Positions 53,838-64,000 of a DNA stretch of 64,000 nt are shown here, piece by piece (the stretch's first letter is position 1; each line of letters starts with the position of its first letter). A model generated the notes under the pieces. That model ran no database searches. It had not been told where the DNA came from and saw only the letters and a list, made by a program, of their open reading frames with translations. Both the position numbers and the translations under genes were made by a program. The DNA comes from Plotosus lineatus (lineage: Eukaryota > Chordata > Actinopteri > Siluriformes > Plotosidae), in assembly GCA_024760905.1 (NCBI GenBank), contig CM045729.1:6625163-6689162 (forward strand), written 5' to 3'.

Positions 53838-54056
53838 TTTTACCCATCCAAAGTACACACATACACTTGGAGCAGTGGGCTGGAATACATTAAGGGAACC
53901 CAAAAAGCAGTTATAGGGTTAGGTGCTTATCTCCAGGGCACTTCAGTCATTTATGTATAGGAAGGGAAGGTGCTGCTCACTCCTGAACCACCACACTCAG
54001 GAATCACACTGGCGATCTTCCAGCCCCAAAGCCGCTTCTCTAACCAATCGGCTTTT
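53838..54056 (-). mobile_element. SINE F
   Basis: CTTGGAGCAGTGGGCTGG, GGTTAGGTGCTTATCTCCAGG, CACTTCAGTCATTTATG, GGAAGGGAAGGTGCTGC, CACACTGGCGATCTTCC and a tRNA-like end CCCCAAAGCCGCTTCTCTAACC (head in complement). Confidence 0.7.
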
Positions 54057-54057
54057 C

Positions 54058-54150
54058 TTGCCAATTTCTCTCAAGATCATCACAATTCCACCAAAATTTT
54101 TTCGAGATCATCATGATTCCATGAATTGTTTTAAAGATCATCAAACCGTT
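54058..54150 (+). repeat. 30-bp minisatellite, locus 2 (about 3 worn copies)
   Basis: TCTCTCAAGATCATCACAATTCCACC and two further units with TTCGAGATCATCATGATTCC and TAAAGATCATCAAACC follow the same pattern as locus 1. Confidence 0.75.
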
Positions 54151-54529
54151 CCCTACAAGCTGCTGAGACTGGCAACACTGGCTATGAGAGAAAAGAGTCA
54201 GAACATTTGTTGTGTACAGTAGGCCCTTGACTATTCGTGGTTATGCACTCGCGGTTTGAGTACACGCGGTCTGCCCAGCAACTAGCACGTGATTCAAATT
54301 CAGCCAATGGCTGTCCTCCTTTCTGCTGATTGGTTGAGCTTATGTCCCGCCGCTTTTTATTCATTCAAGCACAAGTTTTCAATGAGCCTCTTTTATGTGT
54401 GTTTTAATTACCAGTTAAGCTCTATGATACCACTCAAACGCTGGTCTTCTCTGGCTAAGCAATAAACACTGAATGTCTCTTCTGAAGAAATAAGACTTTC
54501 TGCTTTCTCTGAACTGTTGTATTAAAATA

Positions 54530-54790
54530 TTTTTCAATTATTATTCCAGTACAGTACCTAAGTTCATGTTTATGCGTGAGATTTAATGTTCTGTAGTATG
54601 TTTAACAAAAGATACCAAAAGGATAAACTTTATTACAGTATTCGTCATGTCCTTTTACATTGGAGTGACGTCTCCAAGATGGCGCTGCCCAGAGGGCGAC
54701 GTCGCGGAGTTCTCAGTGTAAAATTGTTTCTTTGTTCATTTTAATTTGTTTAATTTGTTGTTTTGTTTGTTCATGTTTTGCACTATGCCC
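54530..54790. repeat. Left arm of internal inverted repeat
   Basis: CAATTATTATTCCAGTACAG, TAAACTTTATTACAGTATTCG, CTCCAAGATGGCGCTGCCC and TGTTTGTTCATGTTTTGC occur in complement and reverse order at 55430-55700. Arms are similar, not identical, with small indels. Confidence 0.85.
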
Positions 54791-54959
54791 GATACAGCTA
54801 CAAGGGCATGTAGAACTAAGCAGAACTAGCATGCTACTAGCGGAGCTAGCATGCTACGGTTCATTTTAATTTGTTAATTTCATTTGTTGTTTTGTTTGTT
54901 CATATTTTGCACTATACAGCTATAAGATAGGAGTATCTTCGGCACGCTCAACTGGGCTT

Positions 54960-55335
54960 GTTAGCTGGGATGCGGCTAGCAGAGCTAATATGCTATGGTA
55001 GGCAGCTCAGTGCCAGCCGCACCCCAGCGGACAAGAAGCACAGGCGGGAAGGGGCCGAACAACGACTCCAGCGCTTGGGATAGCAGGGGATGAAGGCTGT
55101 GTAGCCGGCTGGTATAATCGCCTTATCGGGTGTACTCTCCTCAAGCCATGTTTCACAGAAACACAGTCCTGTAGATCCCTCTGCGCTGCAATCTGAGCAT
55201 GAAGCTCGTCCATCATGTTTCGCAGGGACTGAACATTTTCAAGTAGTATGGCCGGAAGTGCTAACCAAGCCTCTGAGAACTCCGCCTGGACTTAGCCGGT
55301 AACAGCTAGCTAACCGCTAGCATTGAGCTCCCATA
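54960..55335 (-). mobile_element. Non-LTR retrotransposon endonuclease fragment (L2/CR1-like)
   Basis: On the minus strand NVQSLRNMMDELHAQI followed by a broken ETWL-like region and AGYTAFIP-like words match the start of an AP endonuclease domain of fish L2/CR1-type LINEs. Several frame breaks. It occupies the loop between the two inverted-repeat arms. Confidence 0.55.
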
Positions 55336-55429
55336 GCATAGAATAGATAGAAAATAGTTGTTGCGTGCTTTGTTGCTCGAAGCTGAAACTACTCATAGCT
55401 GTAGTAGGGTCGACCGATCATAGACGAGC

Positions 55430-55700
55430 ATAATGCAAAACATGAACAAATAAATTAAAACAAACAAAGAAACAATTTGACTCTGAGAACGCCACGACGT
55501 TGCCCTCTAGGCAGCGCCATCTTGGAGATGTCACTCCAAGACGTCATTCCAAGTTCAATGTAAAAGGACATCAAGTGTAATAAAGTTTATCCTTTTGGAT
55601 TCATTTGTTAAACATGCTACAGAACATAAAATCTCACGCACAAACATTCTCAGAATTAACTTAGGTACTGTACTGGAATAATAATTGAAAAAGACTTTAA
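55430..55700. repeat. Right arm of internal inverted repeat
   Basis: Complement of 54530-54790: GCAAAACATGAACAAATAAA, GGCAGCGCCATCTTGGAG, AATAAAGTTTATCC, CTGTACTGGAATAATAATTG. Confidence 0.85.
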
Positions 55701-56023
55701 AACGAGTGCTTTACAACGGTATATGCTGTATAATGTTTATATTTTATCATCAATAAAAATAAGAGTAAAAATTAAAAAGTTTTTCTTAATCATTACTATA
55801 TTTTACATTAATACTGTATTAATGAGTAAGACTGTCTATAGAATGTGTTTAAGAAGCATATTTTAGCGCATTTAATAGATACATAGTATTTTACTTACAG
55901 CTGCTCATTCGCGCATATGACGTTATACATGGGGTTTTACTTCCGGGTACAGAACTCGCGGATTATCTCGATTCGCAGGAGGGCTTGGAACTAAACCCAC
56001 GCGAATGCTGAGGGCCTACTGTA

Positions 56024-56394
56024 CAAGGCTGCCCTGTCAGGTGGTGGTAATGTTATGGCTGCTCGGTGTATAGTTCTGACGTTACACCAAAAGTTCCCAC
56101 GAGACAGACTTCTTAAGGTTTGCTGCATGAGGTCTCCTTGTGAAAACATCAGAAATCAGCCCCTATACAATCATCCCTAACTCATTTGAATTAATCAATA
56201 CTGGACCAGGTCCAATATTTTTCTTCCCCAGTAATAAGTGAGATGAATGAATGAGATAATAAGGTTCAGGGTAAAGAACGTCTCATATTATACATCCATT
56301 ACTGGGTAAAAAGTTATATTTATCATCAAGGATTAGTGGTTTATCTGAAACGGACAGAATAACCCCACTGCTAGATCGATCCAGGGCCAATTCA
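56024..56394. other. No gene recognised
   Basis: About 370 bp without recognised elements. Confidence 0.4.
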
Positions 56395-56488
56395 GTCGCT
56401 CTCTAACCAACTTAATGCTAATTAAGGTCGCGGGAAGGCTTATGCCGGGATGAGGGTGGGATACACCCTGGACAACCTGCCAGGCAAT

Positions 56489-56547
<59 letters not shown>

Positions 56548-56705
56548 AATATGAAACAACCATTTAAACTACTATGCATGTTTTTGAATTGTAAGAGGAA
56601 CCGACGCTAGCATGGGGAGACCATGAAAACTCCACCCACAAACACCCGAGCTGGGAATTGAACCCTTCTTGCTGTGAGGCGGACGGAGTGCTATCATGCA
56701 TTTAT
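56395..56705 (-). mobile_element. SINE B with expanded CA tract
   Basis: Tail CCAACTTAATGCTAATTAAGG, ACACCCTGGACAACCTGCC, then (CA)n 56492-56545, GCATGTTTTTGAATTGTAAG, GAATTGAACCCTTCTTGCTG. Confidence 0.82.
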
Positions 56706-56880
56706 TTTCAAAATCCTAATTAGAACAGATTACAGCCTCATTTGAATCTAATTGAACAGCCAGGCAGACCATTGCAGGGCCAACATTCACACACTTAACC
56801 ATTCACACTCACACCCAAGGGTGATATGGAACAGCCAAACAGCCTACCGTTCATGATTTTGGACGGTGGGAAGGAATGGT
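56706..56880 (-). mobile_element. SINE B partial
   Basis: GACCATTGCAGGGCCAACATTC, ACCCAAGGGTGATATGGAAC, GTTCATGATTTTGGACGGTGG; no head. Confidence 0.75.
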
Positions 56881-56919
56881 GTTTGTTTTTTGGCAGCAGA
56901 GAGGCTCTATGGTACATGG

Positions 56920-56924
<5 letters not shown>

Positions 56925-56974
<50 letters not shown>

Positions 56975-56975
56975 C

Positions 56976-57016
<41 letters not shown>
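56925..57016. repeat. (TG)n-(AG)n microsatellite
   Basis: TG run to about 56971 followed by AG run to about 57016. Confidence 0.95.
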
Positions 57017-57017
<1 letters not shown>

Positions 57018-57054
57018 ATTACAGTTTCTTTACTGAACTGTTCCATCATACTAA

Positions 57055-57140
57055 GGTTGACAGATTATCTCAGCTGACCTCGAGCAAAAACAGGGAACAC
57101 TCTGAACAGCTCATCAGAGCATCGCAGGCTAGCACGCGCG

Positions 57141-57209
<69 letters not shown>

Positions 57210-57212
57210 CGG
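57055..57212 (-). mobile_element. SINE B tail with expanded CA tract
   Basis: TTATCTCAGCTGACCTCGAGC, ACACTCTGAACAGCTCATC, GCATCGCAGGCTAGCAC, then (CA)n 57143-57208. Confidence 0.7.
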
Positions 57213-57370
57213 GACCCCCAGAGAGCAGTTGGGGGTTAGGTGCCTTGCTCAATGTCACTTCAGCCATTTGTGTGGAGGAGGGGGAGGTGCACCTCACCAC
57301 CGCCACAGATTTTTCCTGCTAGTTCAGAAATCCCAAAGCCCCGTCTCTAACCTTTAGGCAACAGCTGCCC
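57213..57370 (-). mobile_element. SINE F
   Basis: AGAGCAGTTGGGGGTTAGGTG, CCTTGCTCAATGTCACTTCAGCC, GGAGGAGGGGGAGGTGC, CCCCGTCTCTAACC with GGCAACAGCTGCCCC at the tRNA-like end. Confidence 0.75.
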
Positions 57371-57389
57371 CGAATAACTTCATGACTTT

Positions 57390-57535
57390 GTGTAACAGAA
57401 AGTTCCATACTCGACTCTCAGGCTCGGGTATTTCTGTGTGAATTTTATGTTCCCCCTGTTCTTGAGTGGGTTTCCGTTGGGTACTTTGGTTTCCTCCCAC
57501 AGTATAAACGTAGAGTAGGCTAGTACACCCCTTCT
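57390..57535 (+). mobile_element. SINE B 5' part
   Basis: TTCCATACTCGACTCTCAGG, TTTATGTTCCCCCTGTTCTTG, TTTCCGTTGGGTACTTTGG, TCCTCCCACAGTATAAACG. Confidence 0.7.
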
Positions 57536-58009
57536 GAGATGAAAACTAAACAAAGGCTTCAGGGTGTTGCAACCAAAATTATAAAGATCCACCCATGGCC
57601 CTCAATTGAACCTTCAGCTCATTACCTTCTGAAACATCTACATTCTACCATCTATTTTTCAAGTAAATTGAGGGTCGTCACGTCAAGTTTCCACTTAGTT
57701 ATATTTATTTCCTCAGGTTTACACCAGGGAATGATGTCAGTGATCTTCAGGATTAAATGCACAGAACTCCATGATTTATAAGCACATTTGGAGCGTGATC
57801 GGGGTATCAAAGGAGGCGAGGTGCATCCAGTTCATAAAGATCCCTCACGATGGTGCATCAAGTTATTTTATGCTCTGCTGAGATTTGTTGAGTTATACTG
57901 CACTGTATTACAATTCCCGTCTCTACCATGATCGGCGGCAATAATGGCATCATAACACATCAAAATAATCATGGTAAAATTTCTGCTAGTCAAACATTTT
58001 GCCACATGA
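57536..58009. other. Unrecognised; shares a flank with minisatellite locus 4
   Basis: No gene. ACCATGATCGGCGGCAATAATGG at about 57927 resembles TATCATGATCGGCATCAAATTG at about 62657, both shortly before minisatellite arrays. Confidence 0.5.
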
Positions 58010-58775
58010 TCATCATGATTCAATGAAGTTCTCTCGAGATCATCACAAATCCACATAGTGCCCTCAAGATCATCAAGAATCCAGAACATTCCCTCAAGAT
58101 CATCAGAACTACTCCAAGTTCCCTCAAAGTCATCACGAATCCACCAAGTTTACTCAAAATTATCAAGAATCCACAAATTCCCCTCAAGATTATTACAACT
58201 ACACCACGTACCAAAAGGTAATCATGAATCCACCAAGTTCCCTCAAGATAATCAAGAAACTGCGAATTTCCTTCAAGATCATGAAGCATACAGGATGTTC
58301 CCTCAAGATCATCATGGATCTGGATTGTTCCGTAAAGATCATGACAATTACACCAAGTTCACTCAAGATCATCCTGAATCCACCAAGTTTGCTCAAGAGC
58401 ATCATGAATCCACCAAATTCACTCAATTGCATCAGGAATCCACCAAGTTCGCTCAAGAGCATCATGAATCCACCAAGTTTACTCAAGAGGATCATGAAGC
58501 CACCAAGTTCCTTCAATTTTATCACGAATACACCATGTTTCCTCAAGACCATCAAGAATTCAAAAGTTTCCTCAAAATTATCAAGAATACAACAAGTTCC
58601 CGAAAGAGCGTCAAGAACCCGACAAGTTCCCAGAAGATCATCAAGAATCCACCAAGTTCCCAGAAGATCATCAAGAATCCACCAAGTTTACTCAAGCAGC
58701 ATCACGAATCTACAAAGTTCCCTCAAGAGCATCATAAATCCAGCAAGTTCTTTCAAGATCATCAGGATTTGATTC
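58010..58775 (+). repeat. 30-bp minisatellite, locus 3 (about 25 copies)
   Basis: Worn tandem units of CCACCAAGTTCCCTCAAGAT + CATCAAGAAT. The 254-codon plus-strand ORF (HESTKF-type repeats) and the overlapping 182- and 118-codon ORFs are translations of the array; several frames are open at once, so coding is unlikely. Confidence 0.95.
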
Positions 58776-58811
58776 CTCAACCACCCCACGCTTCTCGTAA
58801 TTCTCATCATC

Positions 58812-59062
58812 ATTTTCTGTAACCATTTAATCCTAAGTAGGATCACGAGTAGGCTGGCGCCCATCCCAGCTTACTCCTGGCGAGAGCAGAGTACACCCTA
58901 GACAGCTCGCCAGGCCACTGCAGGGCAGAAACATGCTGACAGCTATGTAGCTCCTCTTGTCAAATGTCACCAATGGTTCTTTTACATGAACCTCACACCA
59001 TAGACAGTGAAAGATATAGCCGGCCTTTGATAACACAGTGAGGTCACTGTGGGGCCTCGTGA
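58812..59062 (-). mobile_element. SINE A, tail and body
   Basis: TTTTCTGTAACCATTTAATCC, GCTGGCGCCCATCCCAGC, GACAGCTCGCCAGGCC, AATGGTTCTTTTACATGAACC, CCGGCCTTTGATAACACAG. Confidence 0.82.
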
Positions 59063-59700
59063 TTCTCTATATTTGAAATCAAGGACCGTATGCCCCAGTG
59101 TAAGCCCAGGGTTACTGCGTGCTCCTCTTGGTAGTATTCTCTTTTTTCTTTGAAAAGTTTCATTTTGATTAAAACAGGCTCTCGCGTTATCCATTTACAC
59201 ATTCCTGCTCTCGTTGAGCTCTTTACATCAACATCTCTGAATACATCAGTCCAGACATCAGCAACAATACACACTCACTGCCGTGGCGATCTGTTAATAC
59301 AGTCTAGACACATTAACCAGCCAGATGCACCTCTCAGACTTCCTGCTGTCTGGATGTTCACGGTGATCATTGATGGTTATGAGCCAGTGAAGTCTGATCC
59401 TGGTCCATTTCAATACCGGTTTTAACAACATGGTTCTGTCTGAATCTGAATACAAGCACACAATGCGACTCTCAGCCTCTCGGACATGGTGTTGACTTTG
59501 TGTATAAAGAAAGCTGACGGGTCCTCGGGCTCAAAACTGGTTCTGGTGTAAATGCTCCAGGCTAAAGTGCCACTGAACAACAACCTCAATCTAATCATGG
59601 ACCATCCAGAGAGAATAGATAATATTCAGAGTTTGGTTATTAATGTGCACCTGACTTGTGTACAGCATTATTCAGATTTCAGAAAAACAAACAAGTAAAT
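59063..59700. other. No gene recognised
   Basis: About 640 bp apparently free of repeats. ORF 59150-59425 (plus) lacks motifs. Confidence 0.4.
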
Positions 59701-59701
59701 G

Positions 59702-59797
<96 letters not shown>
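59702..59797. repeat. (TCTA)n(TCTG)n tetranucleotide
   Basis: About 13 TCTA units followed by about 10 TCTG units. Confidence 0.96.
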
Positions 59798-59800
<3 letters not shown>

Positions 59801-60154
59801 CACCATTAAATATTTCAGTCGATAGAGATAATGACATTTATTTATTCATTTATATGTTGAATAGAATAATCCTATTAGATTTGTGCTCATCCTGGCTGAC
59901 TCTCTGACTCTGGGCAAAAGGAGGGTACTGAGGAGACCCTCAGTGTGCAGTTTCTAGGATACACTTAAGATGTCTCTCTTTCTGACTTTCTCTCTTTCTG
60001 TGTTTCTTTCACTTACCAGGCTGTAATTCTGCTCCATAAATAAAGTATAGCTCACACTGACGAATGAACTCATTTAGAATCAGAAGCAGAATACGTTATG
60101 GATCCCCAAGGAATGTGTGTAACAAGAAGAACTTTGGGCATGACTGAAGTCAAG

Positions 60155-60160
<6 letters not shown>
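59798..60160. other. No gene recognised
   Basis: Nothing supported in this stretch. Confidence 0.4.
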
Positions 60161-60236
<76 letters not shown>

Positions 60237-60237
60237 T
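60161..60237. repeat. (GA)n microsatellite
   Basis: GA run with two interruptions (GGGA and GACA). Confidence 0.95.
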
Positions 60238-60279
60238 CTCCTGGACTTATGTGTGTGTAAGTTGTATTATTAGCTAGTT

Positions 60280-60680
60280 AGCAGCACAAAGGTGTCATAG
60301 TCAGCATGTCCATCTCCCTGCAAGAAGGTACTAGGTTTGAGTCTCAAGTTCAGGTGTTTCTTTTAGGGCTTTGGATGTTCTCCCTGTACTGTGTGTGTAT
60401 GTGTTTCTTTGGGGTAGTGTGTATCATGTATCATGCTTGTCCCCAAAGCTCACTAAAGGTGACCCCCATGGCCCAACCATCCTAGAGTAGAAGCCCATGG
60501 CTCAAACATCCTTGGGCCAAATGTTGGTGCCCAATTTAAAGACATGTACATCAGGGTGCTCCTTATTGCACAAAACTGTGTGTTGTTCTGTGATAGCCTG
60601 GCGAGCTACTCTGGGCCTGGATAAGATAGATTCCACCCTCCTCATGTCTCTAATAGTAGAATTAAGTAGTCAGATTAATT
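60280..60680 (+). mobile_element. SINE B, degenerate
   Basis: Head GTGTCATAGTCAGCATGTCC, AAGGTACTAGGTTTGAGTCTC (B box), GATGTTCTCCCTGTACTG, then a tail TGATAGCCTGGCGAGCTAC and TAGTAGAATTAAGTAGTCAG; the central block is replaced by other sequence. Confidence 0.6.
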
Positions 60681-61272
60681 GTTGAGTGAGTCAGTATCCG
60701 TTATGCTCGCAGTGTGGGAGCAGCTGGAAAGCGAGTACAAGCCTCGAAATGGTTCACACAGAAGTTTAATGAAAAACCCAATGTGGACAAACTTTGTAGA
60801 ACACCATGCATCCACCTGCCATTCTGAGCCAGGATCCGAAAAGTAAGATGGCGCAGAGGCTTGACGTATCAGCACTGTGGTTTTTTAATCTCTACTTGGT
60901 ATACGGAAATGCTGCACTCATCCTTTCACTGGAAACTCTTTCACGATTTGATCCAAAAACCTTTCACATCCCAAGTGAGAACCATACATTTAGACCAGAG
61001 GCTGCCATATGTGGTCCTGAAGAATTCTGTGTCCGGCAAGTGGTGGTAATTTCCCTGCTCTACTGTCTCACTCACTTCACAATATGATGAGCCATTAATT
61101 AGCAAATACGTTGAATCACATGTATTGGGGATGAGAAAAACACTAAAATATCCCAGGCCTCCAGGACGAGGGTTGGGAACCTGTGCCCTAAAGGACCATC
61201 AGAAGACCCTTCAGGACTTAAAGAGGTCTGGCAATGCAAAACTGAAAAAAAAAAGGTAAAATTGGAATGAGC
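60681..61272. other. No gene recognised
   Basis: The 93-codon ORF at 60806-61087 (plus) has a hydrophobic stretch but no match I know and overlaps another frame. Not called as a gene. Confidence 0.4.
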
Positions 61273-61274
61273 TA

Positions 61275-61650
61275 AATGGGGTCGGTGGTGGCCTGGTGGG
61301 AAGGTGTTGGATCACTGATCCCAAGGTTGGGGTTCAAGCCCCACTATCATCGGTTCACCCCCCCCCCCCCCCCCGTGCAGCTAACTGGGTTACCAAAGGC
61401 CGCCCATGTCTCACACTGTCTATGGTGTGAGGCTCATGTAAAAGAACCATTGCTGACTTTTGCCAAGAGTAGCTGCAAAGCCGTCAGCGTGTTTCTGCCC
61501 CGCAATGGCCTGGCAAGCCATCCAGGGTGTACCCTGCCCTTGCCCAGAATCGGCTGGGAAGGGTGCCAGCCTCCCCACAACCCTAATTAGGATTAAGCGG
61601 TTCAGAAAGTGAACTGAACTGGTTCAGAAAATGAATGAATGAATGAATAG
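61275..61650 (+). mobile_element. SINE A with poly-C expansion
   Basis: Head GTCGGTGGTGGCCTGGTGGG (A box), GGGGTTCAAGCCCCAC (B box), poly-C 61357-61374, CAGCTAACTGGGTTACC, CATGTAAAAGAACCATTGC, CCCTAATTAGGATTAAGCGG and tail AATGAATGAATGAATG. Confidence 0.9.
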
Positions 61651-62490
61651 AGCTAAATGTTGCACAGCTGGTCCTACAGGGTTTTGCTTGTAGAACCAGC
61701 ACACTGTGCTTTTTCAGAACTGAAGCTCTCAAAGTGCAATAGACTTGTAATGTTTGAACAGTTTGTGTAAGAATTGATCACCAATCACCTGTAGCCTTTC
61801 GATTTCAATGACTAGAGATTGAATGAACAAAGAAGCCACAAACACTCAGTGCAAGTGCTGAATGCCATTTAATTTTACAAGCATTTAGACAGAGAGAGAG
61901 AGAGAGAGAGAGCCTATGTGTATGTATGAAAGGTGCTGATGAGGCAGAAGACTTGAATGTCAGAATAATTAAATTTACTAAATTACTGTAAAGATCTAAA
62001 GAGCCAACACACTGATACTCAGAATCAATTATAAATACAAACCCTCACGTTTCTTCCAGGAGAAACAGGTGAAGTATGATGTGGTGACAGCTGACTTTTA
62101 TTGTACATAGAGCAGGCACTGGACTATGGAGAATCGTAGTCACCGTATAGGTGAGGGGAACCACGAAAACCAAAATTACAAAGGGGAACTTCGGAGCGGG
62201 AACTGGTCAAGCAAGAAGTTGAGAACCAGGAGCCAGAGAGATCATGGGGAAATGGGATCGCATGGAGGGAACAATCTTCTAGTGCTGGGAGAAGCGCGCT
62301 GCTCATCTTTATAGCCTGGTGATGACTGAGTGGAATCAGGTGTTCTGCTCCAGACTCCACCCATGAGTGAGCCACGCCCCTCACCAGCACCTACAGAACA
62401 AGAGAGTTAACAGCTGTTAATTTCAGAGCCACTCCCAACACAGACCATAACAGCATTTTATAATACATTTTTGAACACATTGACCACAGT
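61651..62490. other. No gene recognised; short (AG)n at 61891-61911
   Basis: Antisense frames of 62-88 codons at 62124-62390 are motif-free. Confidence 0.4.
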
Positions 62491-62640
62491 CACTATTCCT
62501 TCATTCATTCATTCATTCATTGTCCATCTCACTGATCCTGTTTAGGGTTGTAGGAAAGATGGAGGCGATTGAACTTGACTCTTGGTAAAAGCAGAGAACA
62601 CCCTGAAAGCTTCACCAGTCAATTGCAGGCATAACACACA
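62491..62640 (-). mobile_element. SINE B tail fragment
   Basis: CTTCATTCATTCATTCATTC end, then GAGAACACCCTGAAAGCTTC and AGTCAATTGCAGG. Confidence 0.6.
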
Positions 62641-62719
62641 TGCATTTCCCACATTCTATCATGATCGGCATCAAATTGTGTTAAGCAGTAATAATGATGG
62701 CAACATTTTTACACATTTT

Positions 62720-63232
62720 GTCACAATTCCACCAAGTCCCATCAAGATCATCCAATTCCATCAAGTTCCCTCAGGATAATTCCAATTCCATCAAGTTCCC
62801 TCAAGATCATCACAATTCTACCAAGTTCCCTTAAGATCATCCTGATTCCACCAAGTTCCCTCAAAATCATCACAAGTCCACCAAGCTTTCTTAAGATCAT
62901 CCTGATTCCACCAAGTTCCCTCAAAATCATCACAATTCCACCAAGCTTTCTTAAGATCATCCTGAACCCACCAAGTTCCCTCATGATCATCACAATTCCA
63001 CCAAGTTCCCTCAGTATCATCACAATTCCTCCAAGTTCCTTACAAATGATCTTAATCTCACCAAGTTGGTTCAAAATCATCATATTTCATCAATTTTCTT
63101 CAAGATCATCACAATTTCACCAAGATTTCTTAAGATCATCACAATTCCATCAAGAACATCACAATACAACCGACTTCCTTCAAGATCACCATGATTCCAC
63201 TAAGTTCCCTCAAGACCATCACAACTAGACAA
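62720..63232 (+). repeat. 30-bp minisatellite, locus 4 (about 17 copies)
   Basis: Units of TTCCACCAAGTTCCCTCAAG + ATCATCACAA, with some units alternating CCTGATT and CACAATT endings as a two-unit higher-order pattern around 62820-63000. Confidence 0.95.
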
Positions 63233-63246
63233 GACAAACCCTCATC

Positions 63247-63549
63247 ATGATGCTATCAAAACATGAGGACATTGTGACCCATGATGTACATGTCTTTGGA
63301 ATTTGGGAAGAAATTGGAGGATTCAGAGGCCGTCCCCACAAGCACATTAAAAATATGCAGATGCCACATGAAGATGATTTGGCTAAACTTTGGGCCTTCT
63401 TGCTGCAAGGTCAATGTGCTTCCCATGACATCACCGTACCACCCAAATTGGGGAATATCATTAGTGAAACCCGTGGCATAATTAAAACCGGATCACATTT
63501 TAAATTCTGTAATAAACAGGGTCATGGACACAGCTGCCAATTCATCTAG
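63247..63549 (+). other. 100-codon ORF of unknown nature
   Basis: Starts MMLSKHEDIVTHDVH just after the minisatellite and is open for 100 codons with mixed composition, ending KQGHGHSCQFI. A partly overlapping frame (63281-63481) is also open. No domain recognised and no splice or promoter context, so it may be chance or an old repeat. Confidence 0.25.
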
Positions 63550-63672
63550 TAAAGTCTTCAGTAACATTCGAATGGAGACATCCATCACCACGGGGACCAT
63601 GATACATAGCAGCATAACTTCGTATGGCTATGGTAATGTTATTTGGTATAATTATTACTTAATAGGTCAGGA

Positions 63673-63965
63673 TTGGGGCAGTGGTGACCCGGTGGTTAGG
63701 TGCTGGATTGCCAATCCTAAGGTTGGAGGCTCAAGCTCCACTGTCAGTGGTTGTCACTGTAACCCCAGTGCAGCTAACTGAGTTATCAAAGGGCGGCCAT
63801 GTCTCTCACTGTGTATGGTGGGAGGTTCATATAAAAGAACCTAGCCGTCGGCATGTTTCTGTCCTGCGACAGCCTGCCCTCATCCAGAGTCAACTGAGAT
63901 GGGCGCCAGCCTCCCCATGACCCAGATTAGAATTAAGCAGTTCAGAAAATGAATGAATGACTGAA
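63673..63965 (+). mobile_element. SINE A
   Basis: Head GGGCAGTGGTGACCCGGTGGTTAGG (A box), GGAGGCTCAAGCTCCAC (B box), CAGCTAACTGAGTTATCAAAGG, then a body shortened before the tail, CCCAGATTAGAATTAAGCAG and AATGAATGAATGA. Confidence 0.88.
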
Positions 63966-64000
63966 AGGATAGGAACATGGATGTTGGTGGTAATTCAAGT

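Larger units (their letters stand above)
54217..56021. mobile_element. pogo/Tigger-like element (1805 bp) with internal inverted repeat
   Basis: Ends CAGTAGGCCCTTGACTATTC and the complement of CAGTAGGCCCTCAGCATTCG, flanked by TA (54215-54216 and 56022-56023). Subterminal parts are also inverted (ACTCGCGG motifs). No transposase is seen. The interior is occupied by a ~270-bp inverted repeat pair and a LINE fragment, so it is a composite. Confidence 0.8.

Noticed and set aside
60806..61087. 93-codon ORF with a hydrophobic segment
   Set aside because: No domain, overlapping open frame 60861-61049, no splice or promoter context; not enough to call a gene.
52804..63232. CRISPR-like look of regularly repeated ~30-bp units
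   Set aside because: Units are directly tandem without unique spacers, diverged and in an animal genome; a minisatellite explains them.

Overview
The window looks like a repeat-rich intergenic or intronic stretch of a teleost fish nuclear genome. No host protein-coding exon, tRNA gene or rRNA gene could be supported. Evidence for a fish is the mixture of repeats: Rex3-type LINE fragments, an R4/Dong (Rex6-like) LINE, RTE-clade LINEs, a Tc1 transposon with IR/DR ends, pogo/Tigger-like elements, many tRNA-derived SINEs (one family carrying the conserved block typical of fish V-SINEs), and abundant CA, GA and TA microsatellites. The species cannot be fixed from the sequence.

Layout. 1-4.6 kb: two Rex3 fragments on the minus strand around a decayed R4-like LINE on the plus strand. 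4.6-10.3 kb: SINEs, long CA/GA/TA tracts, a CA-rich variable repeat and a Tc1/mariner relic. 10.355-18.307 kb: a Tc1 element split by a 6.4-kb endogenous retrovirus (11386-17780). The provirus has two LTRs, a TTTAC target duplication, a tRNA-Trp-type primer site, and remnants of gag, protease, RT, RNase H, integrase and env. 18.3-33.4 kb: a dense SINE field with one Rex3 fragment (20.5-21.3 kb) and a small hAT-like MITE. 33.492-36.585 kb: a full-length non-LTR retrotransposon with an uninterrupted 1008-codon endonuclease/RT ORF and an 11-bp target duplication. 37-44.3 kb: two decayed RTE-clade LINEs in opposite orientation plus tail fragments. 44.3-47.5 kb: SINEs, a Tigger-like relic, and a perfect 106-bp inverted repeat whose arms each fit the type I hammerhead ribozyme consensus. 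47.5-51 kb: mostly unrecognised, probably single-copy sequence. 51-64 kb: a Rex3 fragment, SINEs, two pogo-like elements (one holding a large internal inverted repeat and a LINE piece), and four patches of one ~30-bp minisatellite.

The units are parasites inserted into one another, not a pathway. The provirus sits in Tc1, MITEs sit in SINEs, one SINE sits in another, and a LINE piece sits in a pogo-like element. The best leads are the hammerhead inverted repeat, the intact LINE, and the young but internally deleted provirus that keeps an in-frame gag-pol UAG codon, an array of leader hairpins and candidate splice sites. All family names come from motif recognition without database searches.
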